DNA of 64,000 nucleotides, taken from Amblyomma americanum (taxonomy: Eukaryota; Arthropoda; Arachnida; Ixodida; Ixodidae). Of this stretch, positions 12,231 through 23,316 are shown piece by piece (positions within the stretch are counted from its first letter, which is position 1; each line of letters begins with the position of its first letter). A program made the position numbers and the translations under genes. Below the pieces are notes generated by a model. That model had not been told where the DNA came from. It saw only the letters and a list, made by a program, of their open reading frames with translations, and searched no databases. The DNA lies in assembly GCF_052857255.1 (NCBI RefSeq), contig NC_135497.1, positions 195,458,006 through 195,522,005 on the forward strand, in the 5' to 3' direction.

Positions 12231-12437
12231 GGTGTACTGATCTGTTTGGTGCAGACCCTTCCCTGGTGCATGAACTGCCGAAGCGAGTGTTCGCTCCATT
12301 GGGTGACCGTGGGCTCACCCTGTGTGATTACATCTTCCATGGAGATGCAGCTTGCGATTCTCTCGAGGCCCTGCAAGAACTTCTTGGGCTTGATGTCACA
12401 GCGGGGGACATCGAGCTTGACACTGAACACTCTCCAG
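12231..12437 (+). CDS. ODR4: ODR4 homologue, third exon in window
   Basis: The exon encodes residues 76-144, including ELPKRVFAPLGDRGLTLCDY, which matches the family's conserved R-V-F-x-P-L...L-C-D-Y-x-F block, followed by an acidic helical stretch. Phase decides the acceptor: using the second AG of CTCAGAG (12229-12230) joins the single base left by exon 2 in frame, whereas the first AG does not. The donor is GTGTGC, leaving one base of the next codon. This direct joining makes any intermediate exon unnecessary. Confidence 0.8.
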
Positions 12438-13609
12438 GTGTGCATCTTAATTCTTTTTTTTGCCTTAACATTTTGTCCCGGTTTACATTGGTAAACTCCA
12501 TGTCTTATTATCTAGATTCTTCCTCGACATTGATTATGTTTTGTATTAAGCACAACTGAAATAATCTTTGCTTCTTTCAGTGACCGTCTTCAACATTTTT
12601 ATATTGCTTCATTGATTGGAATTGCAGCATGTTCTCTACAGTAGTGGAAATTTCAGTTTTTCACCTTGAAGCGAATTATATTCTGTTAGCATAGTGAATA
12701 TTTTAGTATTCCCAGTGGAAAAGAAAAACCAACAGTTTGAACTCTTCACATTAATCAGAAAATAATTTTGGCTAGCTGCCTGCTTGCAGATCATTTTATT
12801 AGTAGTCCAAAATTTGAATGTTTATAAGGTCGCCTTACTGTTGGCAATGTTTAAGGTCACCTTACTGTTGGCAATGCCTTTTACCTGGTCAAAAATTGTA
12901 AAACATGGGTCTCATTAAAAAGTGTTCTTAAAGTCCCCAAAACTTGGGGGGACACTTAAGCTCCGCCTTGAAGGGGCTCTGAAACAACTTCCGAGGAAAG
13001 CACATCAACTCGCTTAATCACTGCATTGTGTTGTCACGAAAACCCGAGCCAAATAATACACTTCTACACGCAGCAGAGGACCCACAATCATGCGCGAAAG
13101 TTGACAAGCCCTTCCCGGCGACATTTTCATGCTCGCACCCTCCTCCGTCGCTCGCATCTACGTATACATGTTGAGAAGTGGCTACTGGTTAGATTCTTTC
13201 AGACGTCAGGCAGCTACCAAGGCCACGGCCAATTAGCCGCGTAGCTCCAGCAGGCCAGGAAGCTGTTCCTCGGAGGTGGGGCCGGTGGAGGAGCGCTGAC
13301 CTTCCAGCGTGCAAAAAGTGACGAGAGGAGAGGGAAAAGTGCAAAGACGCTGAAATTCAAATTTTGACTGCAGACGTCACAAGATCACATGACCTAGGTG
13401 GCAGGAGGGCCACTTGCCTTTTTGCTCGCAACACTGATGCCATATTTTCTGCACAGCAGGAGCCTTAACACTGTCGCATTAATATTTAACTTTCTGTTGG
13501 AGAAACCTTGTTTGCCAAGGCTGAAAAGTGTGAGGAAGGACAGGTGTTCATGTTAGTGCTCCTCCAGAAGCTCAAAAAAAAAAAGGAACATGCATGAGAT
13601 ATTTCTTGC
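12438..13609 (+). other. ODR4 intron stretch without recognised features
   Basis: The 12.25-kb intron 12438-24688 begins here. A more GC-rich patch at about 12950-13440 looks like old repeat sequence, but I could not assign it. Most of the rest of the intron is occupied by the nested elements listed next. Confidence 0.5.
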
Positions 13610-13708
13610 TTAAAGGGTCTATGCAATAAATTAATTGAGATTACGTAAAGCAGACGAGAGATAGGCATTTCATCATTTGTCACCCCAACGCAAGAATCTT
13701 TAAATTAG

Positions 13709-13913
13709 TGTAGGACTGGCCTTCGGCTTTGAAATCTTCAGAGGCTGGCGCTTAACGAAGAAGACAACGAGATGCGCCGAACGCTCCGAAGCTCGAGCGC
13801 CGAATGCTCGGTCCCTCGTGCATGCTCTGGACTGAACGCTGCCTCTGGTCTGTGCCTGGACTTTACCGCTGGTTGTTCGCGACGCTGTGCTTTGTAAGAC
13901 GTTTCTTATTACA
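13709..13913 (+). repeat. 5' LTR of gypsy element 1
   Basis: Begins TGTAGGACTGGCCTTCGGCT and ends GTTTCTTATTACA. It aligns along its length with 18857-19047, differing by substitutions and a ~14-bp length difference, so the insertion is not recent. A primer-binding-site-like TGGTGGAGGTGCC follows at 13916-13928; it has the TGG start expected of a tRNA 3'-end complement. Confidence 0.9.
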
Positions 13914-13982
13914 AGTGGTGGAGGTGCCAACGATCTCCTCGCCGTGGAGCTTCGCACCTGCGCATTGCCTACCGCCTCTGCA

Positions 13983-15026
13983 ATGCCTGAGACCGTCACC
14001 CAAACTGCTTCACCGCTTCCGTCGGCTGTCTTCTGTTCCGGTGCCGCGTGCCAGCGTGACCAGGCCATCTTCAGCGGCACAGATGACACGGATGTGGAGG
14101 ATTGGTTGGCCTCCTATGAACCCGTAAATGCCTACAATAAGTGGGATGATACCGTCAAGCTCACCAACGTTATCTTTTATTTGAGCGACGTAGCCAATCT
14201 CTGGTTTCGAAACCACGAGGCTGACATCTCAAGCTGGGTAGCTCTAAAAACCAGCCTGACAGAAGTCTTTGGCCGTCCCGCAGTGCGTAAGCTTTGCGCC
14301 GAGCAACGCTTGCGAAGTTGGGCCCAGCAAACCAGTGAAAACTTCACCTGTTATATAGAAGATGTCGTCGACCTCTTCAAGCGTGTCAACCCTGCTATGA
14401 GAGAGGCCGACAAGATCAGACATATTATGAAAGGCATTGAGGATGATGCCTTCCAGATGCTCGTTGCCAAAGATCCCCAGACTGTCTCCGGTGTCGTCGG
14501 CTACTGTCAAAGCTTCGATGAGCTGCGCAAACAGCGCCTTTCTACCCGGCGTGCAGGCCTTCAGGAGGCCACACTTTCCGCCTTGGCTCTCTCAGGAGAT
14601 GGTACTCTGGACCAACCGTCGCCCCTCCAGCGCATCCAGCAGTTTGTACGTGAGGAAGTCGCACGCCAGCTATCTTTGTCTATCTGCCCGCCTATGCCTG
14701 CGCCGTCGCTCACTCCCAACCTACAGCGTGTTATCGAGGAGCAGGTCGCTGAAGTCCTGCCACCTCCTCTTCAGCCACCCCTGATCGCGGCTCCTCTGAC
14801 GTACGCCGATGCCGTGGTGCGGTCGCGGCTCTCACCTGCTGCCCGTCTACAAACCATCTACCCGGCAGTTAGAACCCCAGCAACCTGCAACCCCACCTTA
14901 CCGTTCGGTTGCCCACCCCCAATCACAGCCGCAACCACTCAACCCCTGGCGCACACAAGACAGCCGCACTATTTGCTACGCCTGTGGCGTCGCTGGCCAC
15001 GTGGCTCGTTTGTGTCGCAGTCGTGA
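13983..15026 (+). pseudogene. gag: gypsy element 1 gag (frameshifted)
   Basis: The chosen start is the ATG at 13983 after the LTR leader (MPETV...). The capsid-like region contains the gypsy gag pattern DVEDWLASYEPV, then W-F-R-N-H and a conserved F-x-R-P block, and is predicted helical to about residue 200. The expected C-terminal CCHC zinc knuckle (CYACGVAGHVARLC) is not in this frame. It lies at 14974-15015 in another frame, so at least one frameshift separates capsid from nucleocapsid. Downstream protease and pol lie in further frames. Confidence 0.8.
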
Positions 15027-15296
15027 CCACCGTCCCTACGATTATAGGCGTGAGCCGTCGTACGACCTTCCGCCGTCGTCCTCGCCTGCATCACACGAGC
15101 CGCCTCCGGATTCTTCTCCCAGGTACCATCCCTGCTCCCACCGCTCGCCGTCTCCTGCCCGCTGTTCCCGTTCTCCGATGCTCCGCCGCCAACTCGCCGT
15201 CCACGCGGAAAACTAACGGCCGCAGTTCCGGAGGCAAGAACTGCGTCGCCAGCGACTCACTCAAGACCTGTTTCTCTGCCTGTCAATATTATTACC

Positions 15297-16031
15297 GTGT
15301 TCGTTGAGGGAGTCGCCGTTGAAGCACTTGTTGACACTGGCGCAGCCGTTTTCGTTCTCAGTGACATCCTCTGTCGCAGACTCAAAAAAGTGACGACGCC
15401 TCTTCCTCCCGTTTCTCTCCGCACGGCCAGTGTTCAGGACATTCGACCGTTAGCCGCCTGCACCTCCCGCGTGCTCATCGGGAACGTTCCCTACACAATC
15501 GAGTTCATCGTCCTCGCCCGCTCCTCGCACGACATTATCCTTGGTTGGGACTTCCTCTCCTCACATCACGCCGTTATTGACTGTGCCCGTGCTCAGCTTG
15601 ACTTGTCGCCCTACAGTGACGCCCCCTTGGACGTAACCGGTGCTGCTGCCGCTACTGTGGTCGTCTCAGAGGACGCAGACGTTCCGCCTTTCTTTTCAGT
15701 GCTGGTGCCTCTTTCTTGTGCTGCTCTCTCAGATGCAACTGTCACTTATACCCCCTCTTTACGATGTGCTGACCAGAAGTCTGTTTTGCTTCCTCATGCC
15801 GTGCTGACAATTGTTCGTGGCTCCAGCGCTATTTATGTGGCCAACCCGTTCTCTTGCCCTACCACTTTACTCCGTGGCCAATCGCTTGTTAGCGTCGCCG
15901 TTCTCGATCCCGCCTCAGCATACCCCCTCGTCGATAGCATGGCCAGCCTTTGCGTCAGCGCCATTACGCCTGTTCCCATCACGAATCAGTCGTATGTCGA
16001 TATTTTTCACCGTTCCGTCGACGCCGCCTGA
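15297..16031 (+). pseudogene. pol: gypsy element 1 protease region
   Basis: The frame opens with VEALVDTGAAVFVLSD, which contains the retropepsin active-site motif D-T-G-A, followed by the conserved I-I-L-G-W-D-F-L block of the protease C-terminal half. The rest is the linker towards reverse transcriptase. It ends in a stop at 16031, and the reverse transcriptase continues in another frame. Confidence 0.8.
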
Positions 16032-16328
16032 CGTCTACCCAACGAGACCAGCTTGTCGCCGTTCTGCAGCATTTTCAAGCTTCGTTTGACTACCAGCAAC
16101 CTTCCTTGGGCCGCAGCACCACCGTTACCCACTGTATTGACACTGGAACCCATGCCCCTTTGCGCCAACGTCCGTACCGCGTGTCAGCCGCTGAGCGCCG
16201 CATCATTGACGAGCAGGTGACCGACATGCTCAAGTGTCACGTGATATAGCCGTCGCACAGCCTGTGGGCATCGCCAGTGGTCCTGGTCAAGAAAAAAAAA
16301 TAAAAAAGACGGTTCCATCCGGTTCTGC

Positions 16329-16881
16329 GTGGACTACCGTCGTCTGAACAAGATTACACGCAAGGACGTTTACCCTCTCCCCCGTATTGACGATGCCCTC
16401 GACTGCCTGCAGGACTCTGAGTTCTCTTCTTCATTGGACTTGCGCTCCGGTTACTGGCAGGTGCCGATATCGGAGGCCGGTCGCCCAAAAACTGCATTCG
16501 TCACACCCAACGGGCTCTATGAATTTAATGTCATGCCCTTTGGCCTCTGCAATGCACCCGCCACATTTGAACGTATGATGGACAACATACTCCGAGGGCT
16601 CAAATGGCCTCTGCAATGCACCCGCCACATTTGAATGTATGATGGACAACATACTCCGAGGGCTCAAATGGCACACATGCCTTTGTTATCTAGACGACGT
16701 TGTGATCTTTTCCCCGGACTTTTCGTCTCACCTCCAGCGCCTTGAGACTGTTCTTCGCTGCCTGGCCGACGCTGGCCTCCAACTTAATTTGAAAAAGTGC
16801 CGCTTCGGAGCTTGGCAGCTCACTATTCTCGTACATGTCGTGTCGAAGGATGGCGTTCTCCCGGACCTGGCCAAGTTGTGA
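16329..16881 (+). pseudogene. pol: gypsy element 1 reverse transcriptase (broken)
   Basis: The first part (16329-16634) carries D-Y-R-R-L-N-K, Y-P-L-P-R-I-D-D, L-D-L-R-S-G-Y-W-Q and F-G-L-C-N-A-P-A-T-F, the palm and finger motifs of Ty3/gypsy reverse transcriptases. A 64-bp tandem duplication then shifts the frame. The second part (16639-16881) carries the catalytic YLDDVVIFS motif and the start of the thumb, ending in a stop. An A-rich run at about 16291-16306 just upstream also disturbs the frame. Confidence 0.85.
16541..16668. repeat. 64-bp tandem duplication inside reverse transcriptase
   Basis: TGGCCTCTGCAATGCACCCG starts at 16541 and again at 16605; the 64-bp units differ at one position (GAACG versus GAATG). 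Because 64 is not a multiple of three, the duplication disables the reverse transcriptase frame. Confidence 0.9.
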
Positions 16882-16884
16882 GCT

Positions 16885-17616
16885 GTGGCTGAATTTCCAA
16901 AGCCCACATCTGTAAAACCTCCCCAGCTTCGTCGGCCTCTGCTCCTACTTCCGCCGTTTTGTCCGCAATTTCGCCACTATCATCCACCCCCTGACCAAGC
17001 CACGACCAGCCACGACCTTTCGGCCTGGTCGCCAGCCTGTGATGAAGCGTTTACGGCACTCCGTCACCTCCTGACCACTCCACCAATTCTGCGTGACTTC
17101 GACCCACGTTCTCCGACGGAACTCCACACCGATGCCAGCGGCGTCGGTCTCGGTGCAGTACTCGCTCAGCGCAAGCAAGGCTTTGACGAATACGTTGTCG
17201 CTTACGCTAGCCGGACACTCACAAAAGCTGAAGCCAACTACTCTGTCACCGAGAAAGAGTGTTTAGCCATCCTTTGGGCGATCGTCAAATTTCGCCCCTA
17301 CCTGTACGGACGCCCTATTGACGTTGTCACCGATCACCACGCCCTCTGCTGGTTGTCCTCTTTGAAAGATACATCTGGTCGACTGGTGCGCTGGCCTCTG
17401 CGACTCCAAGAGTACGACATTCGCGTTATCTATCGTTCCGGCCGCAAACATGCCGATGCTGATGCCCTCTCACATTCCCCTGTACGGTCTGAGGCAGTGC
17501 CTTGTATATCCGCCCTGCCTTCTTTGACATTTGAGTCCGTTGATATGGCTTTCGAGCAACGCAAAGACGCGTGGATCACTTGCCTCTTAGATCTCCTCTC
17601 TGGCCAATCGTCTTGA
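16885..17616 (+). pseudogene. pol: gypsy element 1 RNase H region
   Basis: Contains [17 protein letters not shown], the RNase H core with its first catalytic Asp, then [11 protein letters not shown] with the catalytic Glu, and [11 protein letters not shown] with a further Asp. The order and spacing match the RNase H domain of gypsy pol. The preceding thumb/connection region is shifted, and the frame stops before the integrase. Confidence 0.8.
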
Positions 17617-17793
17617 CCTCCTTCCCGTGCTCTCCATCGTCAGTACCATCATTTCACCATTCGAGACGAGCTTCTTTACCGCCGCAACTATCTCCTGGAT
17701 GGTCGCAAGTGGCTTCTCGTCATTCCGACACATCTGCGCTCCTTCATTTGCTCTTCCTACCACGATGATCCCCAGCGTGCCCATGCCGGATTC

Positions 17794-18560
17794 TTGAAGA
17801 CATTCACCCCTCTGCGACAGCAGTACTACTGGCGTGGGATGGCCCGTTATGTCCGCCAGTTCGTTCAGTCCTGCGCCGCATGCCAGCGACGCAAACATCC
17901 ACCTCGCCGACCCACTGCTTTTATGCAGCTGCTGCCTTGCCCAGCGCAGCCCTTCGAGCATGTTGGCATCGACCTCTACAGCCCTCTTCCCGGCACATCA
18001 ACTGGGAACCGCTGGATCATCGTTGCCATCGACCACCTTACACGCTACGCTGAAACGTCACCTTTACCATCCACTACAGCCCACGACATTGCATCCTTCA
18101 TTCTCCATCGCATCATTCTTCGCCATGGTGCGCCGAAAGAGCTGCTCAGTGACACAGGTCCGGCCTTCCTCTCTGAAATTGTAGAAGCTCCCCTTCAGGA
18201 ATGCAACGTCGTTCACCGCACCAGCTCCGCCTACCATCCCCGGACAAATCATGGTTGAGCGTTTTAACCGCACCATCGGCGACATGCTGGCCATGTATTT
18301 TGCTTCCGACCATTGTAACTGGGATGCCGTTCTGCCTTTTGTCACTTACGCTTATAACTCCGCTGCTCAAGCCACCACCGGATTCTCTCCATACTTTCTC
18401 CTGTACGGCCGTGAGCCTTCTTGCACAATGGACACTATTCTACCTTACCGCACTGATGCTTCCGAATTTACAACTCTTTCTCAAGCCGCAACTTATGCCG
18501 ACACCTTGCTCGGTCCTTCACTTCTCACGCCCAGCAGCAGCAGAAAAGCACCCGTGATCC
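17794..18560 (+). pseudogene. pol: gypsy element 1 integrase (frameshifted)
   Basis: The frame at 17794-18258 contains the zinc-binding C-x-x-C (SCAACQRR) and the first two catalytic Asp residues ([11 protein letters not shown] and LLSDTGPAF). A shift near 18250 moves the catalytic Glu (VERFNRT) into the frame that continues towards 18560 with YAYNSAAQATTGFSPYFLLY. The motifs are complete but split between frames. Confidence 0.8.
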
Positions 18561-18856
18561 CCCTGCACTTGCTCCCACTTACCTTCCTGACTCTTTGGTC
18601 TGGCTCTGGGTACCCTCCTCAGGTCCCTGCCTTTCCTCCAAACTTGTAAGTACCAGGGACCCTACCGTATTCTTCAGCAGACATCCCCCGTCAATTACCT
18701 CATCGAACCCCTTACGCCATCCCTCGGCGACGATGATCATCATCGTCGCCGAGGCCGCGCCATTGTCCACGCGACCCGCCTCAAACCATACCACGACCTC
18801 ACCGTCGTCACATCGCCCTAGGACGCCAGGATGGCACCCTTTCGCCCAGGGGGAAT

Positions 18857-19047
18857 TGTAAGACTGGCCTTCGGCTTTGGAATGTTCACAGGCTGCCGCT
18901 TAACAAAGACGATGAGAAGTGCCGAACGCTCCAAAGCTCAAGCGCCTAACATTTGGTCCCTCTTGCGTGCTCTGGACTGAACGCTGCCTCTGGACTGTAC
19001 CGCTGGTTGTTCGCAACGCTGTGCTTTGGAAGACGTTTCTTATTACA
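18857..19047 (+). repeat. 3' LTR of gypsy element 1
   Basis: Begins TGTAAGACTGGCCTTCGGCT and ends GTTTCTTATTACA. A purine tract, CAGGGGGAAT, lies immediately upstream and is the likely plus-strand primer. Confidence 0.9.
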
Positions 19048-19306
19048 CTAGCATCAATAACACCAAAGATATAGACGATTAAAAATTATGCTCCTCCTCT
19101 CCCCCCTCAACTCGTACACTCGGGGCACCAGACAAAAATAAAGAAAACAGCTCTGGGACTGGCCCCCGCCCATGAATACATCATCCGCTGACGTTCCTTT
19201 TGCAACTTCCGGTTGTCGCTCCTAGCACCCCAGCAGCAGCGTCGGCGGCGCGATTGCAGCGCGCGTCGGGTTTTTTTTTGCTTGTCGTCTGTTGTAGTTA
19301 GCAGTA

Positions 19307-19477
19307 ATGGACCCGGACCTCGAGGCGCGACTGCTCACTCTTACGGCCGCGATGGGCATCGAGCCCTATGCGTTCACGCCATACCGGCTGAACGCCAGCG
19401 ACGACAGCAGCGACTCGGCGAGCCACTGTGAGTGGCTCCAGAACTCCCGACAGAAGGAGGCAGCAGAGAAAAATTGA
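19307..19477 (+). CDS. Small ORF in the TTAA-flanked carrier element
   Basis: An ATG-initiated 56-codon frame (MDPDLEARLLTLTAAMG...) in a GC-rich patch with third-position GC bias, preceded by a poly-T stretch. The segment MGIEPYAFTPY and the acidic-serine run SDDSSDS recall N-termini I associate with arthropod transposon-encoded proteins, but I cannot name the family. It ends at a stop just before a 23-bp tandem duplication (19476-19521, unit starting GAAACCATATGCGCG). It may be the truncated 5' end of a larger transposon gene. Confidence 0.3.
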   Translation: MDPDLEARLLTLTAAMGIEPYAFTPYRLNASDDSSDSASHCEWLQNSRQKEAAEKN

Positions 19478-20142
19478 AACCATATGCGCGAAGGTAATGA
19501 AACCATATGCGCGAAGGTAATGCCCGAGAGGGTCGCGTGGCGGCATGAGCAGACGAAGTGTGCCCGTGACGTCGTGTCTGCCGTGGCTGCAGCGAACGAG
19601 AGCGTGTGGTGGCCTGGCGACGTCATGGGTACAGTGACGTCTTTTTTCACGATTTTAGTTTCAAAATCGGTCACTACGAGCACACCAATCGGGCTGCGAA
19701 TTTTAAAAAACACGATTTTTAAAAATTCATAATAAATTGCCGGCTCAGTTCCAAAGACTTATACTTGGTGTGAATGCTTCTTAGCATCATTTCTAAGCAT
19801 TGAAAACATTTACAAGCGACTTTTTATTCATTGCATAGTCCCTTTAAAATTGGTAATGAGAAAAGCAGGGGCACAGTAACAGTTTCATTCTCACTGGACA
19901 CCTGAACCACACCACGAGGTAAGGGATATAGGTGGGAGTTAAAGAAGACAGAGCGAGAAAGAGGCACTGTTGTGGAGGGCTCCAGATTAATTTCAACCAC
20001 TGCAGTTTTCTGGAGTGAAAGTCATATCTCTAGTGCATTTTTTAATTTTTAAAGGAAAATCATAGTATTGTGTATAGTGCGAATCCCAAACCTTACAGTA
20101 CTTTGAGAATATATTTTGACGTTGCTTTAGTTGAATACCATT

Positions 20143-20240
20143 TGAACCTGTGTTATAGTGAATGGGTGAAAAAAAAATCGTAAAATAGTTCGATATAGCC
20201 AAAATTCGTGATACAGTATTTCATCAAAAACGCTTGCAAG
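20143..20240 (-). mobile_element. Right end of pogo-like MITE, copy 2 (split)
   Basis: On the - strand this stretch reads GGCTATATCGAACTATTTTA and onward, matching the right end of the MITE at 2937-3662. The remainder of the copy lies at 22740-23316, so about 2.5 kb has been inserted into it. Confidence 0.5.
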
Positions 20241-21120
20241 AGCAGTGCAATTTACTGGAGACCGACAGCCAACAAATGGACACACTCAGGAAGGAACACA
20301 CAGACGAGGCTGACTAACAACTGAGGTTTTAGTAAAGCAAATGAGCACTTCGCATGATGTGTACGGGCTTTGATGTCTCGTGTCACACTTGCATTCAGCT
20401 GTATCATTGTTCACCTTTGCGCACATCACGGCTTTTCTAGGTGCCGAAGAAAGCACCGAGACGCCACATCTTGTGGCAATATTTTTAACATTGTGCGCAA
20501 GTGCATGAATATACGGAATGACGACCTTTGGTTTTTGCGCGTTTCTGTCCATGGAAGGGCTGGAGGTTTGGCCGTTGGAAATACCTTTGTAGCACCTAAG
20601 TAACGTTTCACACACTGCAGATTAGACATTCGCTGGAAAACCAGGTCCATTGAGTCTGGCTGTCTGTGTGGCGAAGCTAGGGCCCATCTGCGTTCACAAG
20701 AACGCTCCAGCACAGATGAAAGTGCTGCCGTCGCCACCCTTTGCTTGACTATTTTCGAGTGACGTGTCGTATGACAGGAAGTTTACCTTGGCCTGAGGCT
20801 CATACTTTTTATTGTTTTTAATACCATACCTCCAGTGCTGCCGTCTAAACCCCATTTCTTTTTGTTGTTTGTTTTTCTTTTTATGGTTTTAACTTTTTGC
20901 CCTTTTGACGTGACTACTTCTGTTTGCCCGCCATTGCGTAGCATACCATCCCCTCTGTTAGCCCCTCCCCCTCATTTCACTATATATGTGCTCGTTCGCT
21001 TGAATAAAAGCTCAGTTGTTAGTCAGCCTCGTGTGTGTGTGTTCTTTCTTGAGTGGCGTCCGTTTGTTGGCTGTCTGTCTCTAGTATGTCACACCAACTC
21101 GCTCAGACACAAGTCCTAGT
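20240..21120 (-). mobile_element. Penelope-like retroelement relic with inverted terminal arms
   Basis: On the - strand, 20300-20740 encodes fragments such as VVIPYIHALAHNVKNIATRC followed by SAPRKAV, the linker between reverse transcriptase and GIY-YIG endonuclease typical of Penelope-like elements. The frame shifts at least once. About 115 bp at 20245-20360 is repeated in inverted orientation at 20985-21105 (shared core CTCAGTTGTTAGTCAGCCTC). Inverted terminal arms are a known feature of this class. No reverse transcriptase core survives. Confidence 0.5.
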
Positions 21121-21776
21121 GCAATTTAGTCAGCGAAGGGATGATGATCAGGGCCGGCCTTACCTCATTCGGCACCCTGTGCGAACTCCTACTAAGGTGC
21201 CCTCTCCCCCCCCTCGGCTGTCAAACTGTTTTCTTTAAGTTCACCTTTTTCAATTATTTTTTTTTTCTGGGCCACAAGTCGTCATGACTCCGCCCTAGGT
21301 TATACATAGGTCCCATCGGGTAACAGGCCGCTAATATTACAAGCAGCTGATTTGGTCTAAAAACACGTGTGCAAAGAGGCTTAACAGTGGAAAATAGGTT
21401 TAGTTGAATTCCCAGACAACTTCAGTTATTCTTCAAGAAGGTTGCACGCACGAACAAAGCACAACTATATTGGCTGTCTGATTGATTTAAACCTAATAAG
21501 AAACCAGCCAATGCTAGAGGAATGAATAGAGTGGACACCAAAGTGACACATACTATAGCTATTCCACGATAAATAGCAGCAATTAGTTCCCCGTAATGCA
21601 GGGACCAATAAAGTTCCCATTTAGTAACGCATAGAGCTAGCTCTCTACTTATTGAGTGCAGTTGGTTGGCTCCATGGCATTGCTCCCAAGCCCTTGAATT
21701 AGCACACTGGCAAAACATACATGCATACACCCGCACATACGGAGTATTAGATGGCGCAGCATAAGGCAGTTTGGTT

Positions 21777-22063
21777 GTTGGGGAGAGGAAATGGCACAGT
21801 ATCTGTCTCACATCTCGGCGGACACCTGAACCGCATCGTAAAGGAAGGACCTAAAGAGAAAGGTAGAAAGAGGTGCCGTAGTGGAGGGCTCCGGAACAAT
21901 TTCGACCACCTGGGTATCTTTAACGTGCACTGACATCGCAGAGCACACGGGTGCCTTAGCGTTTCGCCTCCATTGAAACGCAGCCGCCGTGGTCAGGTTC
22001 GAACCCGCCGAGAACTCCGGATCAGTAGCCGAGCGCCCTAACCACTGAGCCAATCCGGTGGGT
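21777..22063 (-). mobile_element. SINE A, long-tail form
   Basis: On the - strand it starts with ACCGGATTGGCTCAGTGGTT (A box), has GGTTCGAACCTGACC (B box), the body block GATGTCAGTGCACG and a tail GGTGTCCGCCGAGATGTGAG followed by ACTGTGCCATTTCC. The 49563 copy shares this tail. It is one of the insertions separating the two halves of the MITE copy around it. Confidence 0.85.
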
Positions 22064-22739
22064 TAAGGCAGTTAGTGCCCGAGCATTTTTGCCTGCGTAC
22101 TGCGCATTCGCCGTCCAGCACTTGCGACATTGCGAGCCAAAAATGCAGGCATCAGATGCAAAAAAGAATCAACTTCGGTCATTTGATGAACTGATCCGTG
22201 TGTCTTTATTTTATAATGCACTGCGGACCTTAATGCTGCCTTAGATTCTCGTGCCGCGTGTTTTTTTGACGATGGTGTCAGTTCAGTTTTTTTTTTCCCT
22301 CGGTGGTTGTGAGGCACACTCGTGTGACCGGGGCCTCACTAGAGTGTATGGACTGGAAGGTCATCGCACAGAGAACGCAGACCCCTCAAGCTGATACCTT
22401 TGACGGCAAAGGATTAGCTTTTTTTCTCCCCTGCGCTTGCCTGGGACACGAGTCTCTTGCTTGAAGCCCCGCTCGCTTTGTTGCTGGCGGAGTGGCATAC
22501 TAGCTTCGGAACAGGCGACATGTGGAGAGGACGGCGAAGACAGCGGCACTGATTGATTTTTTTTGCGCGAGTCCTTCGGAGTCAGCCGAACCTAATGCTT
22601 CATGCCCAACAGGGCCGGTGCCCCCTTCATGCTTGCGCCCTATGCGATCGCACTGGTCGCCCACCCCAAAGATCGGCACTGGGGATGGTAACTCGGGCGA
22701 TCGTTATTAGACAAATGGGAAAACCTTCCACGAAGATTT

Positions 22740-23316
22740 AGCGCTGTCTAGATGGCGCTCACGGCAATTCCAAAGGCTGCAAAAAAACGAACGCCATTTA
22801 GGTTGGCTCTCTCCCACAGCACTGCCAGCGAGCAACAGCGGCAAGTCATGCGCCAGCTACTGCAGCTTCCCCGTATTACTGCTGTATCGCGTGGAAAATG
22901 GTACGTCAGAGTATCGCCGTTTTCACCACCTCCGTAGCAGCCGAAGCGAGCGAGCGCAGGATGGTTACTGCAACGCTACCACGTTGATGCTTCCAGGGCG
23001 CTTTCGATCGGTGCGAGAGGCGTGAATGCGTGCTGACCGCCGGGCTACCAATCCTCCATGCCACTCTATCTTCCGTAGTGCTGTTGGCGCGCGTGCGAGC
23101 CACAGTGCGAATGCTTGCGGCTCCACCACCAGTTACTAGAGTATTGCGGCGAAGCCTGCCATTTGAACAGGCACCATTTAATGCTGGGGAGTTCGATATA
23201 TCAGTTTCATGGTCAACCACGTTCGATATATAAAGTAAAAATCGCAGTTCGATATAGCCAATAATTCATAAGATCCGTGTTCATTATATCAAGGTTCGGC
23301 TTATAACAATCCCACA
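22740..23316 (-). mobile_element. pogo-like MITE, copy 2 (main part)
   Basis: The - strand reading matches the left two-thirds of the element at 2937-3662, including AACCTTGATATAATGAACAC, TGAATTATTGGCTATATCG, CGAACGTGGTTG and GGAGGTGGTGAAAACGG. The termini are more diverged than in copy 1. Confidence 0.6.

Larger units (their letters stand above)
13709..19047 (+). mobile_element. Ty3/gypsy LTR retrotransposon, degraded
   Basis: The element has two LTRs (13709-13913 and 18857-19047), a primer-binding-site-like sequence just inside the 5' LTR, and gag, protease, reverse transcriptase, RNase H and integrase in gypsy order. Frameshifts, stops and a 64-bp internal duplication break the reading frames, so it cannot encode a working polyprotein. 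The flanks TTAG and CTAG may be a 4-bp target duplication with one change. It sits within a TTAA-flanked element in an ODR4 intron. Confidence 0.9.
13610..19847. mobile_element. TTAA-flanked DNA element carrying a nested gypsy element
   Basis: The left end is TTAA followed by AGGGTCTATGCAATAAAT (13610-13631). The right end is its near-complement ATTCATTGCATAGTCCCT followed by TTAA (19826-19847). The terminal repeats are about 18-20 bp and the TTAA flanks resemble piggyBac-type target duplications, though the AGGG...CCCT orientation is not the classical one. Without the 5.3-kb gypsy insertion the element is about 0.9 kb and contains the small ORF at 19307-19477. Confidence 0.5.
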
